A stretch of 64,000 nt of DNA from Flavobacterium gelatinilyticum (GCF_027111295.1 NZ_CP114287.1:1116001-1180000); one strand, 5' to 3'. Numbered from the stretch's first letter, positions 1-9,765 are shown. Program-made: numbers and translations. Notes: generated from the sequence alone by a model not told the origin.

Positions 1-39
1 GGAATAGTTGTACCTAATATGACTATTACAATGAAATAG
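1..39 (+). CDS. C-terminal tail of an upstream gene (partial)
   Basis: The first reading frame is open from the window edge to a TAG stop at 37-39 and is followed 30 bp later by a strong intrinsic terminator, as expected for the end of a transcription unit. Only 12 codons are visible, so no function can be given. It could also be chance, because so short an open stretch is weak evidence on its own. Confidence 0.4.
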   Translation, partial: GIVVPNMTITMK

Positions 40-68
40 AGCAATCAAAATAAAAAGAAAAAATTAAG

Positions 69-98
69 GCTCAATTTTCAAAAGAATTGAGCTTTTTT
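69..98 (+). terminator. Intrinsic terminator
   Basis: A perfect 8-bp stem (arms 69-76 and 85-92) with an 8-nt loop is followed by a T run at 93-98. It probably ends the gene whose tail is at the window start. Confidence 0.8.
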
Positions 99-173
99 GT
101 GTACAAAATTCTGTAATGCATTTTTAGCATCACTTGATAAAAAAATAGCATTTTTCAGCATTATTCACTATTC

Positions 174-181
174 TATCTTTG
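174..181 (+). promoter_or_regulatory. Bacteroidota -7 promoter box (TATCTTTG)
   Basis: The octamer is a perfect match to TAnnTTTG, 23 bp before the ATG at 205. Its position makes the longer upstream reading frame (from 97) unlikely and supports the start chosen for the acetyltransferase. No clear -33 element was seen. Confidence 0.55.
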
Positions 182-204
182 TCAAAAAAATTAGAGTTTT
201 ATAT

Positions 205-651
205 ATGACATTCAGCCATTACATTAAATCATTTGATGAATTGACCAATCACGAATTGTACAATATGCTTCGTTTACGAAGTGAAATTTTTGTTGTAGAA
301 CAAAACTGCGCCTATCTGGATTTAGACAATAAAGACCAGAAAAGTTATCATCTTTTGTATTTTGTTGATAATGAACTTGCCGGCTGTACACGTTTGCTTC
401 CTGCCGGTTTATCCTTTAACGAAATTTCTATTGGCAGGGTGGTTATTGCTCAGTCACACCGCGGACTTGGTTTAGGAGTAAAACTTATGGAAGCTTCGAT
501 AGCCGGTTGTGAGGAAAAATTTGGCAAAGGCCCTGTCAGGATTGGTGCACAGTATCATTTGTCGAAATTTTACCAGTCGCTGGGATTTATCGAACAAGGT
601 GAAGTGTATGACGAAGACGGGATTCCGCATATCGAAATGCTTCGTTCTTAA
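205..651 (+). CDS. GNAT family N-acetyltransferase (ElaA-like)
   Basis: A 148-residue protein with a GNAT fold, expected to acetylate an amine with acetyl-CoA in the cytoplasm; the substrate is unknown. The N-terminal pattern around LRSEIFVVEQNC (residues 24-35) and the acetyl-CoA loop QSHRGLGLG (83-91), followed by FYQSLGF near the C-terminus, resemble the ElaA subfamily. The ATG at 205 is preferred over an in-frame ATG at 97, because the extra 36 residues look like non-coding AT-rich sequence and a -7 box lies between. The stop directly abuts the stop of the convergent LysR gene with no spacer. Confidence 0.9.
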   Translation: MTFSHYIKSFDELTNHELYNMLRLRSEIFVVEQNCAYLDLDNKDQKSYHLLYFVDNELAGCTRLLPAGLSFNEISIGRVVIAQSHRGLGLGVKLMEASIAGCEEKFGKGPVRIGAQYHLSKFYQSLGFIEQGEVYDEDGIPHIEMLRS

Positions 652-1515
652 TTACGGAATAATCAGTTTCAGTACATTGGCTAAAACCGGGTTATGATCT
701 TCGGCTCTCCAGTTGATGTATAAGTCGGTTTCCAATGGAAGTTTGATAAATCGGATTCCGGAAATTTCATGAAAAACATACGAATCAGGCAGAATTGCAA
801 TTCCCAGTCCTTTTCGAACCAAAGCGATAATAGCAGAACCAAATTCGGAATGCAGATACACTTCGGGGGCATTTTCCAGAGAATTGAATAAACGTTGTAT
901 CAAATCGCTGTAACTGCTGCCTTCGTCATTAGTGGGTAAAATGAACTTTTGAGAAGCCAGTGTTTCTTTGGTCAGGTCTTCGGGAGTTTTGTAAGGATGA
1001 TTTTCAGGAACAACAATCGCCAGATAATCGGTATGGATTTTTTCTGAACAAATGTCTTTCGCATTATTAATATCTCTGGTAATTGCCAGATCGATTTTAT
1101 AATTACGCAGAAAATTCTGCTGATTTTCATAAAGCACCTGAACTAGTTTGATTTTCAGCTTTGGATAAGCATCTGAAATACGCGACAAAATATCCGGCAT
1201 AATTGAAGCTGAAATAGAATCAGGATGAGAAATGGTAATGGTACCGCTCTCCCCTAACTGAATCTGGCGCGCCGACTGATGAATAAATTCGAGTTTGTTT
1301 AGTTCGACTTCCCATTTTTCTTTTAGAAACTGACCGGCTGCCGTAAGCTTGACATTTCGTTTGGTACGTTCAAACAACTGAACACCCAGCTGATTTTCGA
1401 GAGACTGAATCTGACGGCTGAGTGCCGATTGTGTAATATTCATTTTTCCGGCAGTGTTCCAGAAATGAAGTTCGCGGGCCAAAGCCAGGAAGTATTTAAT
1501 CTGCTGTAAATCCAT
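652..1515 (-). CDS. LysR family transcriptional regulator
   Basis: A 287-residue LysR-type regulator. Residues 1-60 form the winged helix-turn-helix (start MDLQQIKYFLALAREL, then TQSALSRQIQSLENQLG) and residues 90-287 the type 2 periplasmic-binding-like effector domain. Members bind a small co-inducer and usually control a divergent gene. The divergent neighbour is the PaiA-like acetyltransferase at 1582, about 66 bp away, which is the likeliest target besides the gene itself. Effector unknown. Confidence 0.95.
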   Translation of the reverse strand: MDLQQIKYFLALARELHFWNTAGKMNITQSALSRQIQSLENQLGVQLFERTKRNVKLTAAGQFLKEKWEVELNKLEFIHQSARQIQLGESGTITISHPDSISASIMPDILSRISDAYPKLKIKLVQVLYENQQNFLRNYKIDLAITRDINNAKDICSEKIHTDYLAIVVPENHPYKTPEDLTKETLASQKFILPTNDEGSSYSDLIQRLFNSLENAPEVYLHSEFGSAIIALVRKGLGIAILPDSYVFHEISGIRFIKLPLETDLYINWRAEDHNPVLANVLKLIIP

Positions 1516-1581
1516 TGATGCAATTTACACATTTATCAAGAACAAAAAACAGGTTTTAACGCATTAAATAAATAAAAATAT

Positions 1582-2106
1582 ATGAATAATTTAAAAATAA
1601 GAAAAGCCAGTGTTTCGGATGTTATAAAACTGCAGGCTATTGGAAGACAAACCTTCTCTGAAACATTTTCGGATGCAAACTCAGAAGAAAACATGAAAAA
1701 ATACCTTGAGGAAAGCTTTGCTGCTGCAAAACTAACATCGGAATTAAACAATCCGTCTTCGCACTTTTATCTGGCTGAACTGGATGATCAGGTTTTGGGG
1801 TATTTAAAATTAAATACCGGCGATGCTCAGACAGAAAAAGAAGATAGTAACGCACTCGAAATAGAACGCATTTATGTAGCCAAAGAATTTCACGGCAAAA
1901 AAGTGGCGCAGGCTTTATATGCCCAGGCTTTGCAGACTGCTCAGGAAGCAAAAGCAGCTTATATGTGGCTGGGTGTCTGGGAAAAGAATTTCAGAGCAGT
2001 ACGTTTTTATACCAAAAATGGTTTTGTTCAGTTTGATACCCACATCTTCCGTCTGGGAGGTGACGAACAAACCGATTTAATGATGAAGAAAGTTTTAATA
2101 GATTAA
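1582..2106 (+). CDS. paiA: GNAT family N-acetyltransferase, PaiA-like
   Basis: A 174-residue GNAT protein. The end-to-end pattern resembles Bacillus subtilis PaiA, a spermidine/spermine acetyltransferase: ETFSDANSEENMKKYLEE near the N-terminus, ALEIERIYV (91-99), WLGVWEKN (129-136), FYTKNGF (142-148) and EQTDLMMKK at the end. The length equals that of the family. The acetyl-CoA loop region reads FHGKKVAQAL, slightly divergent from the usual RxxGxG/A. It is followed after 25 bp by a DMT exporter, perhaps in one transcript. Polyamine activity is an inference from resemblance. Confidence 0.85.
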   Translation: MNNLKIRKASVSDVIKLQAIGRQTFSETFSDANSEENMKKYLEESFAAAKLTSELNNPSSHFYLAELDDQVLGYLKLNTGDAQTEKEDSNALEIERIYVAKEFHGKKVAQALYAQALQTAQEAKAAYMWLGVWEKNFRAVRFYTKNGFVQFDTHIFRLGGDEQTDLMMKKVLID

Positions 2107-2131
2107 AAAAGCTTTTTGAAGCTTCAAAAAA

Positions 2132-3025
2132 ATGAAAAACAGACAACTTTTACTGGGTTTATTAATCCTGGGTACAGCCTTTTGGGGTATCTCGTATTCG
2201 GTTACCAAAGTTGCTATCGGGAATTATTCGCCGGCGGTTTTTTTGTTCTACAGATTTTTACTGGCTGTAATCGTATTAAGTATTATTTTTTGGAAATACG
2301 TTAAAAAAACCAATCTCGAATATATTAAAACTGGTGCAATTTTAGCCGTCCCTATGTTTTTGGGCATTCATTTACAAACCGTAGGATTAAAATACACCGA
2401 TGCATCGCAGTGCTCGTTTATTGCCGGACTGTGCGTAATTATTATTCCGCTCCTTAAGCTGGCAATTTATAGAACCAGTACACCTTTAAAAATCTGGGTT
2501 GCTGCTCTAACGGCCTTAACCGGGCTGTTTATAATTGCCGTAAAAGATAAATTTACCATAAATCTGGGCGATTTATACACCATTGAAGGCGCATTTGGCT
2601 TTGCCGTTTACCTGATTGCGGTCGAAAAACATTCGGCTTTAAAAAACCTTTTGTACTGTATTGTGCCTATGTTTGCCTTTTGTACGCTGTTTACTTTTGT
2701 TCTGGCCCTTATAGATAATCAGTCAGACTGGTTTCCTGAAAGAGATACGTTCTGGATGGGCGTCATTTACTGTGCTTTGTTCTCTACTGCTTTTATGTAT
2801 ACGGTTTCAAATATCTCGCAGCGCTATTTATCTGCAGAACGTGTGGCGGTAATTTATTTGTTTGAACCTGTTTTTGGAGCAATTGGAGCGTTTTTTATTC
2901 TGGGAGAAAATCTTTCGTGGCGATTGCTTTTCGGCGGAAGCCTCATTTTTGCAGCCACTATTATTTCCGAAGTAAATTTCAAAAACACAAAACTTAGATT
3001 GGCGTTTAAAAAAAATACGATTTAA
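2132..3025 (+). CDS. EamA/DMT family transporter
   Basis: A 297-residue inner-membrane protein with about ten hydrophobic segments arranged as two EamA repeats. The first begins with the typical LLGLLILGTAFWGISY and the second carries the usual ERVAVIYLFEPVFGA stretch. DMT proteins export metabolites such as amino acids or other small molecules; the substrate cannot be read from sequence. It follows the PaiA-like gene by 25 bp and may be co-transcribed with it. Confidence 0.93.
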   Translation: MKNRQLLLGLLILGTAFWGISYSVTKVAIGNYSPAVFLFYRFLLAVIVLSIIFWKYVKKTNLEYIKTGAILAVPMFLGIHLQTVGLKYTDASQCSFIAGLCVIIIPLLKLAIYRTSTPLKIWVAALTALTGLFIIAVKDKFTINLGDLYTIEGAFGFAVYLIAVEKHSALKNLLYCIVPMFAFCTLFTFVLALIDNQSDWFPERDTFWMGVIYCALFSTAFMYTVSNISQRYLSAERVAVIYLFEPVFGAIGAFFILGENLSWRLLFGGSLIFAATIISEVNFKNTKLRLAFKKNTI

Positions 3026-3032
3026 AAAACAA

Positions 3033-3059
3033 AGGCTCAGTTCAAAAAGAACTGAGCCT
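3033..3059 (-). terminator. Intrinsic terminator, best suited to the minus strand
   Basis: A perfect 11-bp stem (arms 3033-3043 and 3049-3059) with an A5 loop. An A-rich run lies on its left side (3023-3033), so read from the minus strand the hairpin is followed by T residues. It likely ends the TonB receptor gene at 3125-4987 and may also slow read-through from the DMT gene. Confidence 0.75.
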
Positions 3060-3124
3060 GATAAATTTCCTAAAAACGAATCAATTCTACTATTCAGAAA
3101 ATTACTTAACTAAAAAGTATTGCC

Positions 3125-4987
3125 TTAAAAAGTAACAAATTTCACTCCCAGACTAAACCATCTTGACGGTAATGGTATAGCTCCTACTTCATAATATGTT
3201 GCATTAAATATATTTTGAGCATCTAAAAAGATGTTGAATTTATGGATAGACTGGCTCACCCTGAAATCATTGATCCAGTAAGAAGGTCCGGTGATTCTTT
3301 CATTAAAACGCGTTGCAAACAAAATCGATAAATCTTTGTACTGATAATTTATCGTATTGGTAATCTGGTGTTTTAAAGATGAAATCAGGTATTTTGAATA
3401 AATCTCGGTACGATTGCTTTTGAAATCTGAATCCAGATACGAATAACCTAAATTGATATTCAGTCTCGAATCTGCGCTAAAATCGATTCTGTAAGTTCCT
3501 CTTAAATTAATTCCGTTTGTATTTAAATCTCCCGTGTTCTGGCTCTGCCAAGGTACTGTCGTTGCATTACGCATCCAGTCGATATAATTAGTGATTTTTC
3601 TGTAGAAATAATTCGCATTAAAAGTCAACGCTTTTTTACTGAACTTAAAACCAATTTCGCTCTGGAAAGCATTCTCTGAATCCAGATCAGTATTTCCTAT
3701 ATTTCCGGTTTGTTTTAAATACAAATCTGTAAATGACGGGATTCTCTGGCTGGTTCCCACATTACCAATGATTTTAAACGAATCTGTAATTTCATAACTC
3801 GCATCAATTCCGGGATAAATCTGCCATTTATAATCCGAATTGTAGTTTAAGTACGTTCCCACATTTACATTAAGTTTTTCAGAGAAACTCGTTCTGTATT
3901 CTGCATACAAACCTACGTTTTCACGGTCATGATCCCCAATATTAGATGAATGAATATTTTCGTTTCTAAACTCCCCGCCAAAACCAATTTCACCTCTCGA
4001 TAATTTAACAGTCGAATTCAGTTCAGCTGCAATAGAATTGGTATAATGCTGGCTTCTTCCTACATTCAAATTTGAATTTCCCATATAGCGGTAATCATCA
4101 TAATTGTATCGGTACGTTACCCTTGGCATAATATTCCAGCTGTCTGTAATTGAATGTTTTGACTGTAAATTGGCAAATGTAGTCTGAACAATTTCGGTCG
4201 CATTTCGGTCGGTTGGAGCGGCATAAAAACCGTTTGCTCCAAATCCGTTATTGATATATCCGGCTGATCCCGAAATTTCATTAGCATCATTAAGCTGCAC
4301 ATTTCCCTGATAGAAAATTTTATTGTTCTCAAAAGCCGTATTGTAACGATATCCGTTGCTTTTATCGTGAGAAGCAAAAATTGAATGCTGCTGCTTTTCT
4401 TTTCCTAAAACAACTCCGGCCTGAATTCCTGTTCCGTAAAACGTATCTCCGTCGCCTTCGGTATTTTTTTCAAAATTAGAACCAGCATACGTACTTATTA
4501 AAACACCTGAATCCGTCGGTTTTTTTGTGATGATGTTAATCGCTCCCGTTAAACTGTTAATCCCGAAAACTCTTGCAGCCGGACCACGTATTACCTCTAT
4601 TCTCTCGATAACTTCAACCGGAAGTGGCAGGTTGAGCATATTATGAGCCGTTTGCGAATCGATTACTTTGGCTCCGTTTAAAAGAACAACCGTCTGCTCA
4701 AAACTTCCTCCGTCAACACTTACATCGGCCTGACCTCCAAAAGGACCTCTCTGGCGGATATCGACTCCGTTTGCATATTGCAAAACTTCCTGAAGCGTTC
4801 TTGCCGGCATGGCTTTAATAATTTCGCTTGTAATTACATATACGTTTCTGTTTTGTTTAGAAATTGGCGTGCTGAAACGGTTTTCATTAATTATAACTTC
4901 ATCCATTTCGTTAATGGAATCTCTTTTTGTCTGTGCGTAAAAATTGGTACAAATTACTGTCAGGACAGCAAAATAGATTTTTTTCAT
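3125..4987 (-). CDS. TonB-dependent outer-membrane receptor (BtuB-like architecture)
   Basis: A 620-residue receptor with a signal peptide ending near FYAQ, a plug domain around residues 30-160 (PARTLQEVLQYANGVDIRQ, IEVIRGPAARVFG, TGAINIITKK) and a C-terminal 22-strand barrel ending in Phe. There is no N-terminal carboxypeptidase-like or STN domain, so it is a compact transport receptor taking up a ligand with TonB/ExbBD energy. Size and plug resemble vitamin-type (BtuB) receptors. It is divergent from a MocR/PdxR-like regulator whose probable operator overlaps the receptor promoter, so the ligand may be a vitamer or amino-type compound. That is inference; no B12 riboswitch fits in the 68-bp leader. 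Confidence 0.92.
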   Translation of the reverse strand: MKKIYFAVLTVICTNFYAQTKRDSINEMDEVIINENRFSTPISKQNRNVYVITSEIIKAMPARTLQEVLQYANGVDIRQRGPFGGQADVSVDGGSFEQTVVLLNGAKVIDSQTAHNMLNLPLPVEVIERIEVIRGPAARVFGINSLTGAINIITKKPTDSGVLISTYAGSNFEKNTEGDGDTFYGTGIQAGVVLGKEKQQHSIFASHDKSNGYRYNTAFENNKIFYQGNVQLNDANEISGSAGYINNGFGANGFYAAPTDRNATEIVQTTFANLQSKHSITDSWNIMPRVTYRYNYDDYRYMGNSNLNVGRSQHYTNSIAAELNSTVKLSRGEIGFGGEFRNENIHSSNIGDHDRENVGLYAEYRTSFSEKLNVNVGTYLNYNSDYKWQIYPGIDASYEITDSFKIIGNVGTSQRIPSFTDLYLKQTGNIGNTDLDSENAFQSEIGFKFSKKALTFNANYFYRKITNYIDWMRNATTVPWQSQNTGDLNTNGINLRGTYRIDFSADSRLNINLGYSYLDSDFKSNRTEIYSKYLISSLKHQITNTINYQYKDLSILFATRFNERITGPSYWINDFRVSQSIHKFNIFLDAQNIFNATYYEVGAIPLPSRWFSLGVKFVTF

Positions 4988-5007
4988 TTGGTTGGTATTT
5001 TTTTTGG

Positions 5008-5015
5008 CAAAAATA
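5008..5015 (-). promoter_or_regulatory. Bacteroidota -7 promoter box for the TonB receptor
   Basis: On the minus strand the octamer reads TATTTTTG, a perfect TAnnTTTG, followed by C as in the extended consensus. A TTG lies 18 bp further upstream as a possible -33 element. It is 21 bp from the receptor ATG. Confidence 0.6.
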
Positions 5016-5031
5016 GTACCTTGCCGTACTA
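5014..5031. promoter_or_regulatory. Palindromic operator candidate for the MocR-type regulator
   Basis: A perfect inverted repeat TAGTAC-N6-GTACTA sits between the -7 and -33 regions of the receptor promoter and 25 bp before the regulator ATG. A related half-site, AAGTATAC, follows at about 5035-5042. The placement suggests repression of the receptor and autoregulation by the adjacent MocR protein. The binding itself is not shown. Confidence 0.55.
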
Positions 5032-5055
5032 ATCAAGTATACCAGTTTAACAATA

Positions 5056-6558
5056 ATGGATAGTCCGGTTGAAATTCCTTTTAAAAGCTTCATTCAGCTT
5101 AAACCAGAAGAAAACACTGCAATTTACCTGCAGCTGGTTTTTGAGTTTATTAAAGCCATTCAAACCGGATTTCTGCCCGAAGGAACCAAACTTCCCGGTA
5201 CGAGAATTTTATGCAGAGTTTTAAATGTTAACCGAAATACTCTGATCAAGGCTTTTCAGGATCTGGAATCGCAGGGCTGGATCGAAACACTGCCTAATAA
5301 GGGAACTTTTATCTTATCGCAGCAAAAACAAAAAAACAAAACCGGTTTTATTCCTTCAAGAGAACAAAATCACGCTGAAACCAGTACAGGTTTTACTTTT
5401 CAGCGTTCAGCAATTCTTGAGAATCCAATAGAAATAAGCAGTCTTCATTATCAATTCAATGACGGAATGCCTGATTTACGACTAGTACAGACCGATGTGG
5501 TAGCCAGATTGTACGTTTCGAAACTGAAAAGACACAAAACGTCTAAAACCTACGAACAAATACAGCTTCGCTCACATTTGAATTTTAAAATGCATTTTTC
5601 AAATTATCTTAACCTTACACGAGGTATCCGGATTTCGACTTCTAATCTTCTTACGACCAGCAGTCACGAAATCGCTTTGTATATGGTGACCAAAGTGCTG
5701 ATTGCCCCGGGCGATAAAGTTGTGGTGGCTTCTCCGGGTTATTATATGTCGAATATGACACTTACAAATACCGGAGCGCAGGTTATTCCGGTTCCTGTAA
5801 ACGAGGACGGAATGGATACAAAACGGTTAAAAGAAATCTGCGAAACCTCCCAAATCAGGGTTTTATACCTGACGTCCAATTATCACTATCCCAAAACTAT
5901 TTCGCTTAGTGCCAAAAAAAGAATAGAAGTTCTCGAATTGGCTAATCAATACGGATTTGTGATTCTGGAAGACGATTATGATTTTGATTTTCATTACGAT
6001 AACAATCCGGTCCTGCCTCTGGCGGCTTTCGATTCGAATCAAAAAGTCGTGTACATAGGCTCTTTTGGAAAATCGCTTCCATCGGGATTTAGCTGCGGAT
6101 TTGTCGCTGCTCCATCTGAATTTATTAAGGAACTCGAAAAACATCAAAATATTCTTGAACCCGGAATTGATGCCCTGAAAGAACAGGTTTTAACGGAATG
6201 GATTACAGAAGGTGAAGTACACCGTCTTTCTAAAAAAAACAAAAAAATCTACAAAGAACGGCGTGACCAATTTGTTTCGGCTTTAAATGAAAAATTAAAC
6301 GGCCATATAGTCTTTAAAATTCCTTCGCGCGGACTAGCCGTATGGGTCGAATGGCTGGATCATTTTAATTTGATACAATTTCAGAAAGAATGCGCCAAGC
6401 AAGGATTGTTTCTGCCTAAAACCATTTTGTATCAAACCAGAAATCTTACTGCCACGCGATTAGGTTTTGGTCATTTGGAAAAAGAAGAAATGGAAAAAGC
6501 GGTTTTGATCCTGAAACAATCTCTGGAAATTATTACCACAAAAACGAATTCGCTTTAG
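5056..6558 (+). CDS. MocR family regulator (GntR HTH fused to aminotransferase fold)
   Basis: A 500-residue fusion. Residues 15-85 are a GntR winged helix (PEGTKLPGTRILCRVLNVNR, LESQGWIETLPNKGTFIL) and residues 130-495 a fold-type I aminotransferase domain. The PLP-binding lysine is K339 in GSFGKSLPSG, with LEDDYDFDFHY upstream of it. Family members use PLP or a PLP-amino compound adduct as effector; PdxR regulates vitamin B6 synthesis and GabR regulates GABA use. Here the only divergent neighbour is the TonB receptor, with a palindrome between them, so control of that receptor is the likeliest job. Confidence 0.94.
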   Translation: MDSPVEIPFKSFIQLKPEENTAIYLQLVFEFIKAIQTGFLPEGTKLPGTRILCRVLNVNRNTLIKAFQDLESQGWIETLPNKGTFILSQQKQKNKTGFIPSREQNHAETSTGFTFQRSAILENPIEISSLHYQFNDGMPDLRLVQTDVVARLYVSKLKRHKTSKTYEQIQLRSHLNFKMHFSNYLNLTRGIRISTSNLLTTSSHEIALYMVTKVLIAPGDKVVVASPGYYMSNMTLTNTGAQVIPVPVNEDGMDTKRLKEICETSQIRVLYLTSNYHYPKTISLSAKKRIEVLELANQYGFVILEDDYDFDFHYDNNPVLPLAAFDSNQKVVYIGSFGKSLPSGFSCGFVAAPSEFIKELEKHQNILEPGIDALKEQVLTEWITEGEVHRLSKKNKKIYKERRDQFVSALNEKLNGHIVFKIPSRGLAVWVEWLDHFNLIQFQKECAKQGLFLPKTILYQTRNLTATRLGFGHLEKEEMEKAVLILKQSLEIITTKTNSL

Positions 6559-6684
6559 CACATCGTCCATAGCTGTTGGAAATACCGCCACAGCATTTTA
6601 AAACAATTACAACCAAAGGGTTACATACTGATAATTATATAATTACGCGTTTTAATCGTATAAGTAAAAAAAGCCTTACTGATT

Positions 6685-6692
6685 TAACTTTG
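6685..6692 (+). promoter_or_regulatory. Bacteroidota -7 promoter box (TAACTTTG)
   Basis: A perfect TAnnTTTG, 27 bp before the ATG of the small membrane protein at 6720. It is a likely promoter for the membrane protein-ligD transcript. No convincing -33 element was found. Confidence 0.5.
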
Positions 6693-6719
6693 AATAAGAG
6701 TTATAATTAAAAAAGGCTT

Positions 6720-7202
6720 ATGATACTTTATATCCTGATACAATTGATTCTGGTTTCGATTGCCGCTACATCAGCAATGACTTTATTTAGTTATGCCATG
6801 TCAAAAGCATTTCAGGAACTCTATAAAGAACCCGTTCTTTTAAGCTTTGTTTTAAAAAAACTAAACATAACGCTTTCTGAAAAATCTCAAAAAACCTGGG
6901 CCTGGCTGCTCCATTATTTTATTGGATTATTATTCGTTACAGGTTACCACATAATATGGGTTAAAGGAATTTTACCGATTTCGCCCTTAACGGCGCTTCT
7001 TTTTGGAGCCATAAGCGGTATTATTGGTATCATCGGCTGGGTAATTATGTTTAAAATGACCAGCCATCAACCCCCAATTGACTTTAAAGGTTATTATATC
7101 CAGCTGTTCTTTGCCCATATTATTTTTGGTATTACCGCAACGGCACTTTACTCTATTACACTAACCCTTTTAATACTTACACAAGCCTATGTCACTGTCT
7201 AA
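6720..7202 (+). CDS. Small membrane protein of unknown function, overlapping ligD
   Basis: A 160-residue protein with four hydrophobic segments (about residues 1-25, 63-82, 88-110 and 125-158) and no recognised motif. Its last 14 bp overlap the start of ligD in another frame, so the two are likely translationally coupled and transcribed together. Four-helix membrane proteins of this kind are common hypotheticals, and a role in DNA repair is not implied by the sequence. No signal peptide other than the first membrane segment is seen. Confidence 0.85.
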   Translation: MILYILIQLILVSIAATSAMTLFSYAMSKAFQELYKEPVLLSFVLKKLNITLSEKSQKTWAWLLHYFIGLLFVTGYHIIWVKGILPISPLTALLFGAISGIIGIIGWVIMFKMTSHQPPIDFKGYYIQLFFAHIIFGITATALYSITLTLLILTQAYVTV

Positions 7203-9765
7203 ATACCAACAAAAAAGGGATTTTAAACAAACCCGTGAACCAAAAGGAAAGATCGAGAAATCGCAAAATGAATTGATTTTTGTTGTGCAGAAACATGCTG
7301 CATCGCATCTTCATTATGATTTCAGGTTAGAGATGAACGGCGTTCTGAAAAGCTGGGCGGTGCCAAAAGGTCCGTCATTAGATCCCGAAGTAAAACGTCT
7401 GGCAATGATGGTCGAAGATCATCCGTACAGCTATAAAGATTTTGAAGGCACTATTCCTGAAGGAAATTACGGCGCCGGAAATGTGATTGTGTGGGATCAC
7501 GGAACGTATACTTCTGATGAGAAAACAGTTTCTGATGAAAAACAGCTTTTGGCCGATTTAAAAAAAGGACGTTTGAGTTTTATTCTGAAAGGAAAAAAAC
7601 TCAAAGGAGAATTCTCTCTCGTAAAACTGAACGGAAAACAGGAAAATGCCTGGCTTTTAATTAAAAAAGAAGACAAATACGCTGATTCTGATATTGATAT
7701 TTTAGAAAAAGACAAATCGGTTATTTCAAAAAGAAGCCTGGAACAGCTTGAAGAAAAAGCCAAAAAAATAGTTTCTGCCAAAGAAGAAAAACCTGCTAAA
7801 AGGACTTCTTCAAAAAAAAAGAGCAGCACAAAACCTGAAAGAGCCGATTTTTTAAAACCTATGCTGGCTTCTGTAAAAGAAAAACCGTTTGATGATGACG
7901 AATGGATTTTTGAAAACAAATACGACGGTTACAGAACAATTGCTGTTATAAATCCAAACGAAGTCGAATTGTTAAGCCGAAATGAAATATCATTCAACGC
8001 TAATTTTAAGCCGATAGCCGAAGAATTAAAACAAATTGACCATACAGTAGTTCTTGACGGTGAAATTGTTGTAGAAAATGATTCGGGAAGGGCTGATTTC
8101 CAACTGCTGCAAAACTATATGAAAACCGGAACAGGAAATCTTAAATATTATGTTTTTGATTTGCTGAATCTTGATGGAAACCGAATTACCGAATTATCGC
8201 TGCTGGAACGAAAAGAACTGCTTAAAATCCTGTTTAACAAATATCCGTTTGCGAATGTTTATTTCTCGGAACATACCATTGGTGACGGAATCAAACAATT
8301 TGAAAAAGCGGTTAAAAATAAAACGGAAGGCATTATTGCCAAAAAAGCCGACAGTACCTATACAGTCAATCGAAGAAGCACTAACTGGCTGAAAATAAAA
8401 ACTGCCAACGAAGAAGAAGCCATAATTATTGGAATTACGGAACCTAAAAATTCCCGTAAATATTTTGGGGCAATTTTACTCGGGCAATACAATGGTAAAA
8501 AACTGGAATACATTGGCAAATGCGGTACTGGTTTTACAGAAACTGTACTTAAAGATTTATACACACAGCTTACACCTTATTTTACAGATAAATCGCCTCT
8601 TGACGAAAAAGTGCCGCTGCGGGATAAAATACAGTGGGTGAAACCAAAAGTGGTTTGTCAGGTAAAATTCTCAGAATGGACACAGGACCAGCATTTAAGG
8701 CATCCGGTTTACCTTGGAATCCGAATTGACAAAAAAGCAGCAGAAGTTTCTTTGTCTTTCAAAAACGATAATTTGACACCGCAAAATCCAGAAGAAATGG
8801 CAGTAAAAGAAAATAAAACGGAAATTAAAAGAGAGAACGATTACGATTTAAAAGCAGGCAAAACGGTACTGCATCTAACCAATCAGAATAAAGTTTATTT
8901 TCCTGATGATGCTATTACCAAAGGCGATATTATTCAGTATTACAATGAAGTTTCTTCGCTTATTCTGCCGTATTTAAAAGACCGTCCGGAATCTATGAAC
9001 CGTTTTCCTAACGGAATTGATGCGCCTAGTTTTTATCAAAAAGATGTTGATGTCGATAAAATTCCGTCCTGGCTGAAAACAAAAAAAATCTTCTCAGAAT
9101 CAAACAATGCCAATATTGATTATCTCATTTGCAATAATAAAGAAACACTGCTTTATATGGCCAATTTGGGCTGTATCGAGATGAATCCGTGGAATTCTAC
9201 TATCAAACACATCCATAATCCGGACTGGCTGGTAATTGATCTTGATCCTGCAAAAGACGACTTTAAACAAGTGGTACAAACGGCCCTGGTTGTAAAAGAA
9301 GTTCTGGACGAACTTGAAACAGAATGTTTGTGCAAGACTTCGGGCGCTTCGGGACTTCATATTTATATACCGCTTGGAGCGCAGTACGACTACGATTCGA
9401 TTAAAATTTTAGGAGAACTAATTGCCAATGAAGTACATTCGCGAATTCCGAATCTTACTTCGGTTGAAAGAAGCATCAAAAAGAGAAAAAATAAATTGTA
9501 CATTGATTTTTTACAAAACCGACGCGGACAAACTTTAGCGGCGCCTTATTCTGTACGTCCTAAACCGGGTGCAACCGTTTCAACTCCGCTGGAATGGAAC
9601 GAAGTGAATGAAAACCTGCATCCGTCGCAGTTTACCATTAAAAATGTTTTGAAACGTTTTGAGAAAAAAGGTGATTTATGGGCTCCGGTTTTATCTAAAG
9701 GTGCTAATATTAAAAAGATTATCCACAAATTAGAAGAAAGTCAAAGCGAGTTGAAAAACGATTAA
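7189..9765 (+). CDS. ligD: Multifunctional ATP-dependent DNA ligase D (NHEJ)
   Basis: An 858-residue LigD with domains in the order phosphoesterase-ligase-polymerase. The phosphoesterase (residues 20-160) keeps H36, H42, D44, R46, H78 and Y82, matching the known metal and phosphate ligands. A Lys-rich linker (about 195-220) leads to the ligase domain, whose adenylated lysine is K244 in ENKYDGYR. The polymerase/primase domain (about 565-845) has the metal aspartates D684 and D686 in VIDLDP, LHIYIPL, and [14 protein letters not shown]. It processes and seals double-strand breaks held by Ku. The ku gene is convergent and overlaps by 4 bp. The ATG at 7189 lies inside the preceding membrane-protein gene. 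Confidence 0.98.
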   Translation: MSLSKYQQKRDFKQTREPKGKIEKSQNELIFVVQKHAASHLHYDFRLEMNGVLKSWAVPKGPSLDPEVKRLAMMVEDHPYSYKDFEGTIPEGNYGAGNVIVWDHGTYTSDEKTVSDEKQLLADLKKGRLSFILKGKKLKGEFSLVKLNGKQENAWLLIKKEDKYADSDIDILEKDKSVISKRSLEQLEEKAKKIVSAKEEKPAKRTSSKKKSSTKPERADFLKPMLASVKEKPFDDDEWIFENKYDGYRTIAVINPNEVELLSRNEISFNANFKPIAEELKQIDHTVVLDGEIVVENDSGRADFQLLQNYMKTGTGNLKYYVFDLLNLDGNRITELSLLERKELLKILFNKYPFANVYFSEHTIGDGIKQFEKAVKNKTEGIIAKKADSTYTVNRRSTNWLKIKTANEEEAIIIGITEPKNSRKYFGAILLGQYNGKKLEYIGKCGTGFTETVLKDLYTQLTPYFTDKSPLDEKVPLRDKIQWVKPKVVCQVKFSEWTQDQHLRHPVYLGIRIDKKAAEVSLSFKNDNLTPQNPEEMAVKENKTEIKRENDYDLKAGKTVLHLTNQNKVYFPDDAITKGDIIQYYNEVSSLILPYLKDRPESMNRFPNGIDAPSFYQKDVDVDKIPSWLKTKKIFSESNNANIDYLICNNKETLLYMANLGCIEMNPWNSTIKHIHNPDWLVIDLDPAKDDFKQVVQTALVVKEVLDELETECLCKTSGASGLHIYIPLGAQYDYDSIKILGELIANEVHSRIPNLTSVERSIKKRKNKLYIDFLQNRRGQTLAAPYSVRPKPGATVSTPLEWNEVNENLHPSQFTIKNVLKRFEKKGDLWAPVLSKGANIKKIIHKLEESQSELKND

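Noticed and set aside
97-204. Upstream extension of the first acetyltransferase to the ATG at 97
   Set aside because: The extra residues look non-coding and a perfect -7 promoter box lies at 174-181, so the ATG at 205 was used.
4988-5055. Possible cobalamin riboswitch before the BtuB-sized TonB receptor
   Set aside because: The leader is under 50 nt from the promoter box and has no B12-box-like sequence; the region is explained by the palindrome and promoter.
7497-7919. 140-codon open frame on the minus strand within ligD
   Set aside because: It lies wholly opposite a well-supported ligD coding region; its Ser/Phe-rich composition is the mirror of Lys/Glu codons.
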